This document shows positions 26,463-35,587 of a DNA stretch of 64,000 nucleotides, piece after piece. Source of the stretch: Pseudoroseicyclus tamaricis (GTDB lineage Bacteria; Pseudomonadota; Alphaproteobacteria; Rhodobacterales; Rhodobacteraceae); the NCBI RefSeq assembly GCF_012070395.1, contig NZ_JAAFYS010000003.1:744001-808000 (forward strand). The letters run 5' to 3'. The notes beneath the pieces are model-generated. The model searched no databases. It was not told where the DNA came from and worked only from the letters and a program-made list of their open reading frames with translations. Numbering within the stretch: position 1 is the first letter of the stretch; each line of letters starts with the position of its first letter. A program made the position numbers and the translations under genes.

Positions 26463-27821
26463 ATGCGACTTTCGATCACGACCGGCAGCGCCGCCATCGC
26501 CGCGCTGTTCTGCACGACCGCCCTGCCCGCCCTGGCGCAGGACGAGGCCGAAAGCGTCGGCCGCGGCTGGGAGGTCCAGAAAACCAGCCCCGTCTTCGGC
26601 GCCGGCAGCTACATCGGCAATCGAGGTGCGGAGCCCCAGCGCCAGCCGCCCGAGGGCGTCGAGCCGCTGGAGGTCGATCTTTTCACCACCGACGATTTCT
26701 ACGCCGACCGCGAGAGCTGGAGCGACCCGCGCTACTTCCGCTGCAACTCGCCGATGGTCATCGAGAACCTCTGGGGCGCCTATCCCAACACCTCGCCCGT
26801 CAACAACGAGAACCCGCCGGAGTCGCCCTGGGGCGATTGCGACGCGGATTTCCCCCGCGAGGAGATCGTCAGCCCCTACGGCTTCGCCACGGCGCAGGAG
26901 CATTACGAGGCCCTGATGGCCGAGACGGAGGAGGCCGGCGGCCCCACCGAGTACAGCCGCGAGAACCTGCCGCCCGACTGGAACGGCCGCTACTCGCTCA
27001 ACGATTACGGCAATCTCTTCGAGACCGGCGAGGGCTACGACGGGCGCGTGCTGTGGTACAACATGCACGTCAACCAGGTCCCCACCATCCTGTCGCTGCT
27101 GACGGAGGAGTACCAGACCCGCTACGTCCAGCAGCTCTACCACATCGGCGTCACCAACGCGCACCAGTGGCCGGCGGCCTATTGCTGGCCGGAAGGCATC
27201 ATGCGGATGTGGCACTGGCCGGCGATGACGTCCCATGACTTCATGGTGGCGCCCGAGCAGGTGACGGTGCTGGGCGGCGTGGCCGACAACTTCCTCTTCC
27301 AGGTCCAGATGGACCGCGAGTTCACCATCGACGGCAACGGCCCGCCGCGCCTCGGCGCCGCCGTGCCGCGCTGGTACGGCGAGACGGTCGGCTTCTGGGA
27401 TGACGACGCCCTCATCTCGTGGACGTCCAACATTCAGGGCTACTCGGTGCACAGCGCGCCGGAGTATTCCAACAGCCTGCAGATCATCAACATCTACTCC
27501 CCATGGGAGGAAGACGGCGAGTTCCGCGGCCTGATGCAGGAGACGATCCTCTACGATGAGGAAGCGCTGGTGGAGCCGGTGCGCCTCGTTCGCGCGATCC
27601 AGAAGACCGGCGATCTCAACGAGGTCGACCCTTACGTCTTCATCGAGTGTGTGCCGACGATCTTCCCGGTCGACGGCTTCCAGCAGAACATCCAGCCCGG
27701 CGCCACCTTCGAATACCAGCTGCCCGACGCGTTCGGCCGGCCCTGGGCCGCGATCTGGGAGCAGTATTTCGAGGAAGGCATGGAGCCGCCCGAGGCCGAG
27801 GGCCTCTTCGGCTTCGACTGA
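26463..27821 (+). CDS. Secreted protein of unrecognised family, paralogue 2
   Basis: 452 residues, signal peptide ending LPALAQ (about residue 26). Co-linear with paralogues 1 and 3 over the full mature length. Conserved cysteines are in YFRCNSP (C94), GDCDADFP (C126), YCWPEG and IECVPT. Histidine/tryptophan-rich block [25 protein letters not shown] could bind metal or an aromatic ligand (inference). Ends LFGFD. GGGAGGAGG ribosome site before the ATG at 26463. The frame extends upstream but that part is intergenic hairpin sequence. Confidence 0.85.
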   Translation: MRLSITTGSAAIAALFCTTALPALAQDEAESVGRGWEVQKTSPVFGAGSYIGNRGAEPQRQPPEGVEPLEVDLFTTDDFYADRESWSDPRYFRCNSPMVIENLWGAYPNTSPVNNENPPESPWGDCDADFPREEIVSPYGFATAQEHYEALMAETEEAGGPTEYSRENLPPDWNGRYSLNDYGNLFETGEGYDGRVLWYNMHVNQVPTILSLLTEEYQTRYVQQLYHIGVTNAHQWPAAYCWPEGIMRMWHWPAMTSHDFMVAPEQVTVLGGVADNFLFQVQMDREFTIDGNGPPRLGAAVPRWYGETVGFWDDDALISWTSNIQGYSVHSAPEYSNSLQIINIYSPWEEDGEFRGLMQETILYDEEALVEPVRLVRAIQKTGDLNEVDPYVFIECVPTIFPVDGFQQNIQPGATFEYQLPDAFGRPWAAIWEQYFEEGMEPPEAEGLFGFD

Positions 27822-27882
27822 GACGACAACCCCGGGCCCGCCCCCGCGGCGGGCCCGCAGCCCCGACAACAGGACAGACCTC

Positions 27883-29241
27883 ATGCTTCAGCTCAGATCC
27901 GTGACCGCCCTCGCCCTTGCCGCCGCAGGCGCCCTGCCCGCCATGGCTCAGGATCAGGATCAGGAGAGCGTCGGCCGCGGATGGCCCGTCACGCCGCTGA
28001 GCGGCGAGGTCGTCGGCGCCTATTCCATCTACGGCGGCGCCGATGTCGCCGGCGCGCCCGCTGGCGAGACGCCGGAGGGGGTGGAGCCGCTGGAGGTGGA
28101 TCTTTTCACGACGGACGATTTCTACGCCGACCGGGAGCTGTGGAGCGACCCGCTCTACTGGCGCTGCAACTCGTCGGTCGCCATCGAGGATCACTGGGGC
28201 GCCTACCCGGGTTCCTCTCCCAAGAACAACGAAGACCCGGCCCAGGCCCCGTGGGGCCGCTGCGACGTGGATTACCCGCGCGAGGCCATCGTCTCCCCCT
28301 ACCCCTTCGCCACCGCGCAGGAGCATTACGAGGCCCTGCTGGCGGAGACGGAAGAGGCCGGCGGCCCGACCGAGCATGACCGCATGTCGCTGCCCTACTG
28401 GGACGGCCGCTACGGCATCACCGGCGAGACCCTCTTCCAGAACGGGCAGTCCATCGGCGGCCGCGGCCAGTGGTATTACATGCACATGAACCAGGTGCCG
28501 ACGATCCTGTCGCTCCTGACGGAAGAGTACCAGACCCGCTTCGTCCAGCAGGCCTACCACACGGGCGTCACCAACGCGCACCAATGGCCGGCGAGCTACT
28601 GCTACCCCGAAGGCTTCATGCGCTTCTTCCACTGGCCGGCGATGTTCACCGTGGACGTGATGATGACGCCGACGCAGGTGCAGATCCTCGGCGGCACGGC
28701 GGACAACTTTCTCCGCCAGTTCCAGATCGGCGCCGAGATGATCGTCGAGGAGGGCAGCGTGCCGCGCCTCGGCGCGCCGGTGCCGCGCTGGTACGGCGAG
28801 AGCGTCGCCTTCTGGGATGACGAGGCGCTGATCAGCTGGACGTCGAACATCCAGGGCTACACGGTGCACTCCGCCTACGAGTTCTCCAACCAGCTGCAGA
28901 CGGTGGAAATCTTCACCCCGCGCACGGACGAGGCCGGCGAGTTCAACGGCCTGGTGCACGAGGCGATCTTCTACGACCCCGAGGCGCTGGTGGAGCCGGT
29001 GCGCATGGTGCGCGAACTCGACTGGCAGGCCCCGCTCAACGAGGTGGAGCCCTACGTCTACATCGAGTGCATCCCCACGATTTTCCCGGTGGACGGCTAC
29101 CAGCAGAACGTCCAGCCGGGCGCGACCTTCGACTACACGGTGCCCGATGCCTTCGGTCGCCCGTGGGCGCAGGTCTGGGAGGACTATCACGAAGAGGGCA
29201 TGACGCCGCCCGAGGCCGAGGCGCTCTTCGGATTCGACTGA
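27883..29241 (+). CDS. Secreted protein of unrecognised family, paralogue 3
   Basis: 452 residues, signal peptide ending LPAMAQ (about residue 23). Same length as paralogue 2 and closest to it: [67 protein letters not shown] and [27 protein letters not shown] align without gaps. The four family cysteines are kept; CWPEG has become CYPEG. It starts 61 bases after paralogue 2 and ends 61 bases before the alpha/beta hydrolase, so the four genes are likely one transcript. Confidence 0.85.
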   Translation: MLQLRSVTALALAAAGALPAMAQDQDQESVGRGWPVTPLSGEVVGAYSIYGGADVAGAPAGETPEGVEPLEVDLFTTDDFYADRELWSDPLYWRCNSSVAIEDHWGAYPGSSPKNNEDPAQAPWGRCDVDYPREAIVSPYPFATAQEHYEALLAETEEAGGPTEHDRMSLPYWDGRYGITGETLFQNGQSIGGRGQWYYMHMNQVPTILSLLTEEYQTRFVQQAYHTGVTNAHQWPASYCYPEGFMRFFHWPAMFTVDVMMTPTQVQILGGTADNFLRQFQIGAEMIVEEGSVPRLGAPVPRWYGESVAFWDDEALISWTSNIQGYTVHSAYEFSNQLQTVEIFTPRTDEAGEFNGLVHEAIFYDPEALVEPVRMVRELDWQAPLNEVEPYVYIECIPTIFPVDGYQQNVQPGATFDYTVPDAFGRPWAQVWEDYHEEGMTPPEAEALFGFD

Positions 29242-29302
29242 TGACCCGCCGGTGCGCCACTCGTGCCGGCACAACCTTGAACACCACGGGAGGAGTTCAC
29301 CA

Positions 29303-30361
29303 ATGAAGACCACACTTCTGACCAGCCTCATGGCCGGCGCCGCGCTGACGGCGCTGCCGGCCCTGGCCCAGGACGACATGGCCGATGGCCCCGGCGGCGA
29401 AGCCGGCGTGCTGGAACTGCGCGACATCGGCTTCATGGTCATGGGCGGCGACACGTCGGAGCCCGACGAGAACGGCGCCGTGACCGTCGAGAACCAGATG
29501 TTCGTCGAGTATTACCTGCCGGCGAACCCCGAGCATGACGTGCCGATCGTGCTCGTGCATGGCGGCGGCGGCCAGTCCTCCGACTGGTACGGCACCCCCG
29601 ATGGCCGCGACGGCGTGCGCGACTACCTGCTCGCCGACGGCTGGGAGGTCTATGCCGCCGACCGCCCGGGCCACGGCCGCTCGCCGGCCAGCCCGAACTA
29701 CGGCAACGGCCAGCTCGGCCAGGCCAACTCGGGCATCATCTCGTGGCTCGCCACCTCCGAGAACTGGCCGGGCGGTGAGCCGACGCCGGACAACGAGAAC
29801 GTCATCAACTGGCTGAAGCTCTCGGCCACCACGCCCTACGGCGGCGACGTCCTCTCCGCCGAGAAGATCTCCGAGCTGCTCGACGAGATCGGCCCGGCGA
29901 TCCTGATGCCGCACTCGGCCGGTGGCCGCTCGGCCTTCCTCGCCGCGCAGATGAACCCCGAGAACGTCGTGGGCATCGTCGCGATCGAGGCGGCGGGCTC
30001 CAACCCGTTCCAGGACGAGGTGATGCGCAGCAACCTGACGTGGGAGCCGGCGCTGGCCGAAGGCTCCATGCCCGAAGAGGGCGCGGACTGCCCGATGCAG
30101 GCCGAGGGCGAAGCCAGCACCCTGCCGGGCCTCAGCGACATCCCGATCAAGATGGTCGCCTCCGGCATCTTCCACACCTCCGAGCAGCTCGACTGCTTCG
30201 CGAGCGTCTGGGAGCAGGCCGGCGTGTCGGTCGACAAGATCCTGCTGTCGGATGACTTCCCCGGCGTCGGCCACTTCTTCACGGCCGAGACGAACAACGG
30301 CGAGACCGTTCAGGTCCTCATCGATGCCGCGGCGGACCTCGCGGACGGTTCGTCCGAGTAA
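29303..30361 (+). CDS. Secreted alpha/beta hydrolase
   Basis: 352 residues with a signal peptide (to about residue 22, ALPALAQ). Alpha/beta-hydrolase fold: oxyanion-hole loop VLVHGGGGQSSDW (about 84-95), strand-turn AADRPGHGRSP, nucleophile Ser205 in MPHSAGGRS, and probable catalytic His324 in GVGHFF. The spacing suits an esterase or lipase-like enzyme acting in the periplasm or outside; substrate unknown. Ribosome site GGGAGGAG. Last gene after the three secreted paralogues, so probably acts with them. Confidence 0.88.
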   Translation: MKTTLLTSLMAGAALTALPALAQDDMADGPGGEAGVLELRDIGFMVMGGDTSEPDENGAVTVENQMFVEYYLPANPEHDVPIVLVHGGGGQSSDWYGTPDGRDGVRDYLLADGWEVYAADRPGHGRSPASPNYGNGQLGQANSGIISWLATSENWPGGEPTPDNENVINWLKLSATTPYGGDVLSAEKISELLDEIGPAILMPHSAGGRSAFLAAQMNPENVVGIVAIEAAGSNPFQDEVMRSNLTWEPALAEGSMPEEGADCPMQAEGEASTLPGLSDIPIKMVASGIFHTSEQLDCFASVWEQAGVSVDKILLSDDFPGVGHFFTAETNNGETVQVLIDAAADLADGSSE

Positions 30362-30369
30362 GAGTTGCG

Positions 30370-30395
30370 GGGCCGGCCCTTTCGGGGGCCGGCCC
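30370..30395 (+). terminator. Terminator-like hairpin after secreted hydrolase
   Basis: Perfect 10-base stem GGGCCGGCCC / GGGCCGGCCC with six-base loop TTTCGG, 8 bases after the hydrolase stop. Confidence 0.65.
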
Positions 30396-30413
30396 TCCAT
30401 GGTGGTTTATGCT

Positions 30414-30770
30414 CCCACCCTACGTAGGGTGGGTTTGTAACCCACCTCCCACGCGGCCGGGCTCCACCCTTGCTCCGCCTCCACCTCTCCCGACATCCAA
30501 CCTCGGCACCGCCACCCGTCCGGTCCTGGCGACCAGGTCGCACGCCGGCCCGTGGGATGGCGCTGCCACGATGCCTCCAGCGCGCTTTATGCCAGCCGAG
30601 CCCCTCCCCGCCCCCCGCGAAGCACCAAGCCCAGACAGAGCGCCAGCCCGCCGGGACGGGCCGGCGCTCGCGCGGCGGCCTGAAGGCCTTGATTCCGCGC
30701 TTGGGGAAGCAGCGGCAACGGCACCAAGGTTGATCGCCCAACCCGTAGGGTGGGGTTTCAACCCACCTCC
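30414..30770. repeat. Composite intergenic repeat block, copy B
   Basis: Bounded by GTAGGG..AACCCACC palindromes at 30423-30446 and 30744-30767. The first is preceded by its own inverted start, giving the 20-base palindrome CCCACCCTACGTAGGGTGGG at 30414-30433. The inner block runs from CACGCCGGCCCGTGGGATGG (30541) through GCGCTTTATGCC, AGCACCAAGCCCAGACAGA and the hairpin at 30638-30670 to TTGATTCCGCGC (30700). Same order as copies A and C. It separates the secreted operon from the convergent LysR gene. Confidence 0.82.
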
Positions 30771-30772
30771 CC

Positions 30773-31720
30773 CTACCCCCACACGATCGTCCGCTCGTGG
30801 CGCTCGATCGCCTCTGCCATCGACGCGAATTCCTGCTGGATATGATCCGCCATCCGCTTCACCGCTGGCGCCATCGGGGCCCCGGCGGCCGTGAGGATGC
30901 CGATCACCCGCTTCGGCTGCGGCACGTCCAGCGGTACCACGCCCACCTTGTTCTCGTGCCGCATCGCGAACACGACGGAGTGCGGCAGGATGGCCAGCGC
31001 ATCCGTCTCCGAGAGGTAGTTGATCACGCTCATCAGCGAGCCGCCCGAGTAACGGATCGCCAGCTCGTTGGAGCCGAGCGTGAGCAGGATCCAGTGCAGG
31101 TCCAGCAGCAATGGCGAGCCGGGCAGCGGCGCCACCCAGGGGAACTTGGTGACATCGCTCGCCGACAGCACGCTCTTCTGCATCAGCGGGTGGTGCTTGC
31201 GCGCCGCGATGACGTTGCGCGCCCGCAAAAGTGGGATGAACTCGAAGCCGTCGGGCGGTGTCGACTGCCCCAGCGGCGTCAGAGCGAGGTCGAGGAAATC
31301 CGCCTCCAGCTGCCCGGTCAGCTCACCGAGGTTGCCGTAGCTCTGGTCGACCCGCACGTCGGGGTGGCGCGAGTTGTAGGTGGCGATGGTGCGCGAGATG
31401 ATTGCGTCGAGGAAGAAGGGCACCCCGCCGAGCCGCACCACGCCGGCATTGCCCTGCCGGTAGCTCGTCACCGCGTCGGAAACCTTGCGCGAGGCGGTGA
31501 GGATCGACAGCCCGTGCTGGGCGACGATCTCTCCCAGCGGCGTCGGCGTCAGCGGACGGCGGCCCTTGACGAAGAGCGGCTCACCGAGGCGCTGCTCGAG
31601 CTGCGCCACGGTGCGCGAGATCGAGGGTTGCGAGACGCCCAGCGCCTTCGCCGCCTCCGTCGCCGAGCCATGTTTCACGATGGCCGCGATCTGCACCAGC
31701 TGTCGCTCGTCGAACTTCAT
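30773..31720 (-). CDS. LysR-family regulator of the ring-cleavage cluster
   Basis: 315 residues. Winged helix at about 1-60 (LVQIAAIVKHGSATEAAKALGVSQPSISRTVAQLEQRLGEPLFVKGRRPLTPT) and a two-lobed effector domain. Divergent from the intradiol dioxygenase gene across 213 bases containing a near-perfect dyad at 31850-31864, so it most likely controls that operon in response to an aromatic intermediate. Its stop codon lies 6 bases beyond repeat copy B. Confidence 0.9.
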   Translation of the reverse strand: MKFDERQLVQIAAIVKHGSATEAAKALGVSQPSISRTVAQLEQRLGEPLFVKGRRPLTPTPLGEIVAQHGLSILTASRKVSDAVTSYRQGNAGVVRLGGVPFFLDAIISRTIATYNSRHPDVRVDQSYGNLGELTGQLEADFLDLALTPLGQSTPPDGFEFIPLLRARNVIAARKHHPLMQKSVLSASDVTKFPWVAPLPGSPLLLDLHWILLTLGSNELAIRYSGGSLMSVINYLSETDALAILPHSVVFAMRHENKVGVVPLDVPQPKRVIGILTAAGAPMAPAVKRMADHIQQEFASMAEAIERHERTIVWG

Positions 31721-31849
31721 AACGAATGCGCATGTAACTCCCTGCCTTCTTCATATGCGATGATGTTCGGCCGGGTCCATCCTCTGCGTCGCCGTTGCGT
31801 CACCGTATCCTCGCTGGCGGCGGCGCACATGCGGGTGACACATGCGGTC

Positions 31850-31864
31850 ATAGCAAATTGGTAT
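31850..31864. promoter_or_regulatory. LysR-type operator dyad ATAGCAAATTGGTAT
   Basis: 15-base imperfect palindrome (ATA.CAA.TTG.TAT arms match at 12 of 15 positions) with the T-N11-A spacing expected for LysR binding. It lies between the divergent LysR and dioxygenase genes. Two direct repeats ACATGCGG (31827-31834 and 31840-31847) lie just beside it. Confidence 0.6.
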
Positions 31865-31933
31865 GCTGAGAGCGCACAAAATCATGTCATGGCGGGACGA
31901 GGGCGATATGGTGGTCTCAACGGGGGGAGAGTC

Positions 31934-32821
31934 ATGGACCAGCGACAGGTCGACACGACGGACATGATGCCAGCGGCCGCCTTCGCGGCGCGGGCCTCCG
32001 GCGCGGCCGATCAGCGGCTGGCCCTGCTCGTCTCCACCCTCGTCGCCGACCTGGCTCGCCTCGCGGAAGAGCACCGCCTCGGCCGCGACGAGCTGCGCCG
32101 GGTGATCGGCTTCCTCTCCGAGGTGGGCGAGGCCTGCTCCGACCAGCGGCAGGAATGGGTCCTCCTCGCCGATGCGCTGGGGCTGACGAGCACCGTCGAG
32201 CGCCTCGTCACCCGGCGCCCGGCTCCCGCGACGCCCAACACCCTGATCGGCCCCTTCTACCGCAAGGGCGCCCCGGAGCGCGCCGATGGCGAGAGCATCT
32301 GCCTCGACGGCGCCGGCGAGCCGCTCCTCTTCACCGCCGAGGTGGTGGATCTGGACGAGGCCCCGCTGCCCGGCGCGCTCGTCGAAGTCTGGCATGCCAA
32401 TGCCGACGGGCTCTACGAGAACCAGGCCCCCGATGCCCAGCCGGAGTACAACCTGCGCGGCGCCTACCGCAGCGGGCCCGACGGCACGGTGCGCATCCGC
32501 ACCATCCGCCCCGGCGGCTACAGCATCCCCGATGACGGGCCGGTCGGGCACCTTCTGGCGCAGCTGGGGATGAGCCCCGAGCGCCCCGCGCACCTGCATT
32601 TCCGCGTCTCCGCGCCCGGCTACCAGACGCTGACGACGCACCTGTTCGACAAGAGCGACCCCGCCATCGGCAGCGACCCGCTCTTTGCCGTGCATCCGGC
32701 CCTCGTGGCCGAGATGTCCCCCCATCCGGAGGGCGGCCTCGCCGCTTCGTTCCGTTTCGTCCTGGCCCGGCAGATGCCGGCGGCAGGACATGACCAAACC
32801 CAAGGAGGAGTTAGAACATGA
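31934..32821 (+). CDS. Intradiol ring-cleavage dioxygenase (hydroxyquinol/catechol 1,2-dioxygenase type)
   Basis: 295-residue non-haem Fe(III) enzyme that opens a vicinal diol ring between the two hydroxyls. The N-terminal dimerisation domain has LIGFLSEVGEACSDQRQEWVLLAD-like sequence. Iron ligands: Tyr161 (ADGLYENQ), Tyr196 (GGYSIPDDGPVG), His220 and His222 (RPAHLHF). The maleylacetate reductase in the same operon points to hydroxyquinol or a substituted derivative, since hydroxyquinol cleavage gives maleylacetate. First gene of the operon; overlaps the next by ATGA. Confidence 0.92.
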   Translation: MDQRQVDTTDMMPAAAFAARASGAADQRLALLVSTLVADLARLAEEHRLGRDELRRVIGFLSEVGEACSDQRQEWVLLADALGLTSTVERLVTRRPAPATPNTLIGPFYRKGAPERADGESICLDGAGEPLLFTAEVVDLDEAPLPGALVEVWHANADGLYENQAPDAQPEYNLRGAYRSGPDGTVRIRTIRPGGYSIPDDGPVGHLLAQLGMSPERPAHLHFRVSAPGYQTLTTHLFDKSDPAIGSDPLFAVHPALVAEMSPHPEGGLAASFRFVLARQMPAAGHDQTQGGVRT

Positions 32822-33780
32822 AGGTCAACGGTTACCACCACCTCACGATGAGCACCGACGGCGCCCAGGAGGATTTCGATTTCTTCACGAAGGATCTCGG
32901 CCTCTATTCCGTCAAGCGCACGGTGCTGTTCGACGGCGTGCTGCCCGTCTACCACCTCTACTACGGCTCGAAGAACGGCGATGAATCGACGATCATCACC
33001 ACCTTCCCTTTCCGCAAGCCGGGCGTCTACGGCCGCCGCGGCACCAACCAGTCGAAGTTCGTCCAGCAGGCGATCCCCGTCGGCGCCTCCGACTTCTGGG
33101 TGAACCGTCTGGGCGAGCGGGGCCACAAGGCCGTCAAGACCAACCGCTTCGGCATCGACCGTGTCGAGTTCTCGCACCCCTCGGGCATCGAGATGCAGCT
33201 GGTCGAGAACCCCGAAGACCCGCGTGACCCGATCGTCAACGAAGAGATGGGCATCGGCAAAGAGCATGCCATCAAGGGCATCTACGGCGGCGTCATCGCC
33301 GTGACCGACCGCAACGCCATGGACGACTTCATGACCATCGCGCTGCCGCTCACCAAGATGGCCGATGACGAGAACGGCATGGCCTACAAGGTGCCGACGA
33401 ACAACGGCATGTCCTCGGTCGTCGAGGTCACCGAGATCAAGGACCAGCCGCAGGGCACGTGGACGCTCTCGGGCGGCACCATCCACCACTTCGCGCTGAA
33501 CACCGGCGACGAGGACAGCCAGCTCAAGCTGCGCGCCCATATCGAGGGCCTCGGTTTCACCGACATCTCCGAGCAGAAGGACCGCAACTACTTCAAGTCC
33601 TGCTACGTCCGCTCCCCGGGCGGCGCCCTGTTCGAGCTGGCGTGGACGACGGCCGAAGGCTGGGCCAAGGACGAGCCGGCCGATGCCATCGGCCAGACCC
33701 TCGTCTTTCCGCCGTGGTTCGAGGATCGCCGCGAAGAGCTCATGGAAGGGCTGGAACCCGCCGCCTTCCAGGACGCGTAA
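32818..33780 (+). CDS. VOC-family ring-cleaving dioxygenase (MhqO-like)
   Basis: 320 residues, two vicinal-oxygen-chelate modules. Probable metal ligands: His near residue 7-8 (NGYHHLTM), His near 223-224 (GTIHHFAL) and Glu274 (LFELAW). Similar to the hydroquinone/catechol-2,3-type dioxygenases of the MhqO/MhqA group, which open para-diols or methylhydroquinones. AAGGAGGAG ribosome site and ATGA overlap with the intradiol enzyme. Two ring-opening enzymes of different mechanism in one operon suggest a branched or two-substrate pathway. Confidence 0.87.
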   Translation: MKVNGYHHLTMSTDGAQEDFDFFTKDLGLYSVKRTVLFDGVLPVYHLYYGSKNGDESTIITTFPFRKPGVYGRRGTNQSKFVQQAIPVGASDFWVNRLGERGHKAVKTNRFGIDRVEFSHPSGIEMQLVENPEDPRDPIVNEEMGIGKEHAIKGIYGGVIAVTDRNAMDDFMTIALPLTKMADDENGMAYKVPTNNGMSSVVEVTEIKDQPQGTWTLSGGTIHHFALNTGDEDSQLKLRAHIEGLGFTDISEQKDRNYFKSCYVRSPGGALFELAWTTAEGWAKDEPADAIGQTLVFPPWFEDRREELMEGLEPAAFQDA

Positions 33781-33789
33781 GGAGAGCCC

Positions 33790-34434
33790 GTGCCGCAGGT
33801 TCAGACGTACGGCACCCCTGTCGGGGAGGCGCAGGCACTCTGCGTCTTCCTGCACGGGAGGGGCCAGAGCACGGCCGACATGGTCGACATGGTGTGCGGC
33901 CGGCTCGATGCGCCGGGCGTGCACTTCATCCTTCCCAAGAGCCCGCGCCCCGCGTGGTACGACGCCAAGGCGGTGGACCCGCTGACGGGGGAGGCGACGG
34001 CGCAGCTCGAGGAGGGCCTGCAGATCGTGCGCGGGCTGATGGACGAGGCGCGCGAGGCGGCGGACGGCCGCCCGCTGCTCATCGGCGGCTTCAGCCAGGG
34101 CGCCTGCATGACGACGGAGTACCTGATGCGCGGCGGCAAGGCAGACGCGGCCATTGCGCTGACCGGCTGCCGCGTGGGCGCCGTGCAGGACGATCTGCCA
34201 CAGGCGAATCTCTCCGGCCTGCCGATCTATGCGACCGACAGCGACGACGACCCGTGGATCCCGCTCTGGGCCTTCCAGAAATCCGTCCACGACTTCGCCA
34301 AGGGCGGCGCGCGCCTGCGGATGGATATCGTCCCCGGCCGTGAACACGGCGTGGCCGATTGCGAGATCGCTGCCCTCTCCGAAATGCTGCGCGACGTGAT
34401 GTCGGGCACCGCGCCCTTCGGAGGCACGACATGA
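33790..34434 (+). CDS. Carboxylesterase/phospholipase-type hydrolase (MhqD-like)
   Basis: 214-residue cytoplasmic alpha/beta hydrolase. VFLHGRGQS (oxyanion region, about 19-27), nucleophile Ser102 in GGFSQGA, acid in TDSDDDPWIPL (about 149-159) and His186 in GREHGV. GTG start at 33790 with GGAGAG upstream. MhqD-type hydrolases are commonly paired with MhqO-type dioxygenases, as here; it may hydrolyse the ring-fission product. It overlaps the maleylacetate reductase gene by ATGA. Confidence 0.87.
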   Translation: MPQVQTYGTPVGEAQALCVFLHGRGQSTADMVDMVCGRLDAPGVHFILPKSPRPAWYDAKAVDPLTGEATAQLEEGLQIVRGLMDEAREAADGRPLLIGGFSQGACMTTEYLMRGGKADAAIALTGCRVGAVQDDLPQANLSGLPIYATDSDDDPWIPLWAFQKSVHDFAKGGARLRMDIVPGREHGVADCEIAALSEMLRDVMSGTAPFGGTT

Positions 34435-35480
34435 GGGGCTTCACCTTCCCCGGCATCCACAGCCGCGTCGTCTTCGGCGCCGGCACGCTGGACAAGGTGG
34501 GCGAGGAGGTGGCGGCGCTCGGCCATGGCCGCGCGCTCGTCCTCTCCACCGCCAATCAGGCCGACCAGGCGGAGGATCTGGCCAAGCGCCTCGGCTCCGC
34601 CGCCGCCGGCACCTTCACCGAGGCGGCGATGCACACGCCCGTCGAGGTGACGGAGCGGGCGATGGAGGCCTTCTCCGCCGCCGGCGCCGATTGCCTCGTC
34701 TCCATCGGCGGCGGCTCGACCATCGGCCTCGGCAAGGCCATCGCCACCCGCACGGGGGCCGACCACGTCGCCGTGCCGACAACCTATGCCGGCTCGGAGA
34801 TGACCGACATCCTCGGCGAGACGAAGGACGGCGCCAAGACGACGCGCCGCGATGTCTCCATCCGGCCCGAGGTGGTGGTCTACGACGTCGACCTGACGCT
34901 GACGCTGCCGGCGGACCTCACCGTCACCTCGGCACTCAACGCCATCGCCCACGGGGTCGAGGCGCTCTACGCGCCCGACGCCAACCCGGTGCTGTCGCTG
35001 ATGTCGCTGGAGGCGATGCGCCGCTTCAAGGAGGGGCTGCCGGTGGTGGCCCGCGAGCCCGGCAACCGTGAGGCCCGGGCCAAGGTGCTGGAGGGTGCGT
35101 GGTACTGCTCCACCGCGCTCGGCTACATCACCATGGCGCTGCATCACAAACTGGCCCACGTGCTCGGCGGCTCCTTCGGGACGCCGCATGCCGAGACGCA
35201 TGCCATCCTCATCCCCCACACCGCCGCCTTCAACGCCGAGGGCACCGACGCGCTGGACGGCGTGGCGGAGATCTTCGGCTCCGTCGGGGGCGGGCTGTGG
35301 GATTTCGCGAGGGATGCCGGCGCGCCGATGAAGCTCGCCGATCTCGGCATGAGTGAGGCCGATCTCGACAAGGCGGCGGGGATCGCGGTGCAGAACTCCT
35401 ACTCCAACCCCCGGCCGTTCAATGAGGCGGATATCCGGGAGCTGCTGCAGGCAGCGTGGGAGGGGCGCCGCCCCGCTTGA
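34431..35480 (+). CDS. Maleylacetate reductase
   Basis: 349-residue iron-alcohol-dehydrogenase-fold enzyme reducing maleylacetate to 3-oxoadipate with NAD(P)H. Family blocks: SRVVFGAGTL at the start, cofactor loop SIGGGSTIGLGKAIA, PTTYAGSEMTDILGET, NAIAHGVEALYAPDANP and HHKLAHVLGGSFGTPHAETHAILIPH, with metal-site histidines conserved. Terminal step of the aromatic operon, delivering carbon to the beta-ketoadipate route. No other beta-ketoadipate genes are in the window. Confidence 0.94.
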   Translation: MRGFTFPGIHSRVVFGAGTLDKVGEEVAALGHGRALVLSTANQADQAEDLAKRLGSAAAGTFTEAAMHTPVEVTERAMEAFSAAGADCLVSIGGGSTIGLGKAIATRTGADHVAVPTTYAGSEMTDILGETKDGAKTTRRDVSIRPEVVVYDVDLTLTLPADLTVTSALNAIAHGVEALYAPDANPVLSLMSLEAMRRFKEGLPVVAREPGNREARAKVLEGAWYCSTALGYITMALHHKLAHVLGGSFGTPHAETHAILIPHTAAFNAEGTDALDGVAEIFGSVGGGLWDFARDAGAPMKLADLGMSEADLDKAAGIAVQNSYSNPRPFNEADIRELLQAAWEGRRPA

Positions 35481-35493
35481 GCGGGACGGCGCC

Positions 35494-35540
35494 GCGGGGG
35501 CTCTGCCCCCGCACCCCCGAGGTATTTTCGGCCAGATGAA
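35494..35540 (+). repeat. CGGCCAGATGAA hairpin repeat, third copy
   Basis: Perfect stem GCGGGGGC-tct-GCCCCCGC at 35494-35512, then ACCCCCGAGGTATTTTCGG and CCAGATGAAG. Same unit as 7978-8021 and 8100-8146. Situated 14 bases after the maleylacetate reductase stop, where it could serve as terminator. Confidence 0.8.
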
Positions 35541-35587
35541 GAGGATTGGGGCGGCCCGGGCCGCGGGGCGCCCTAGTCGGCGGGGCC

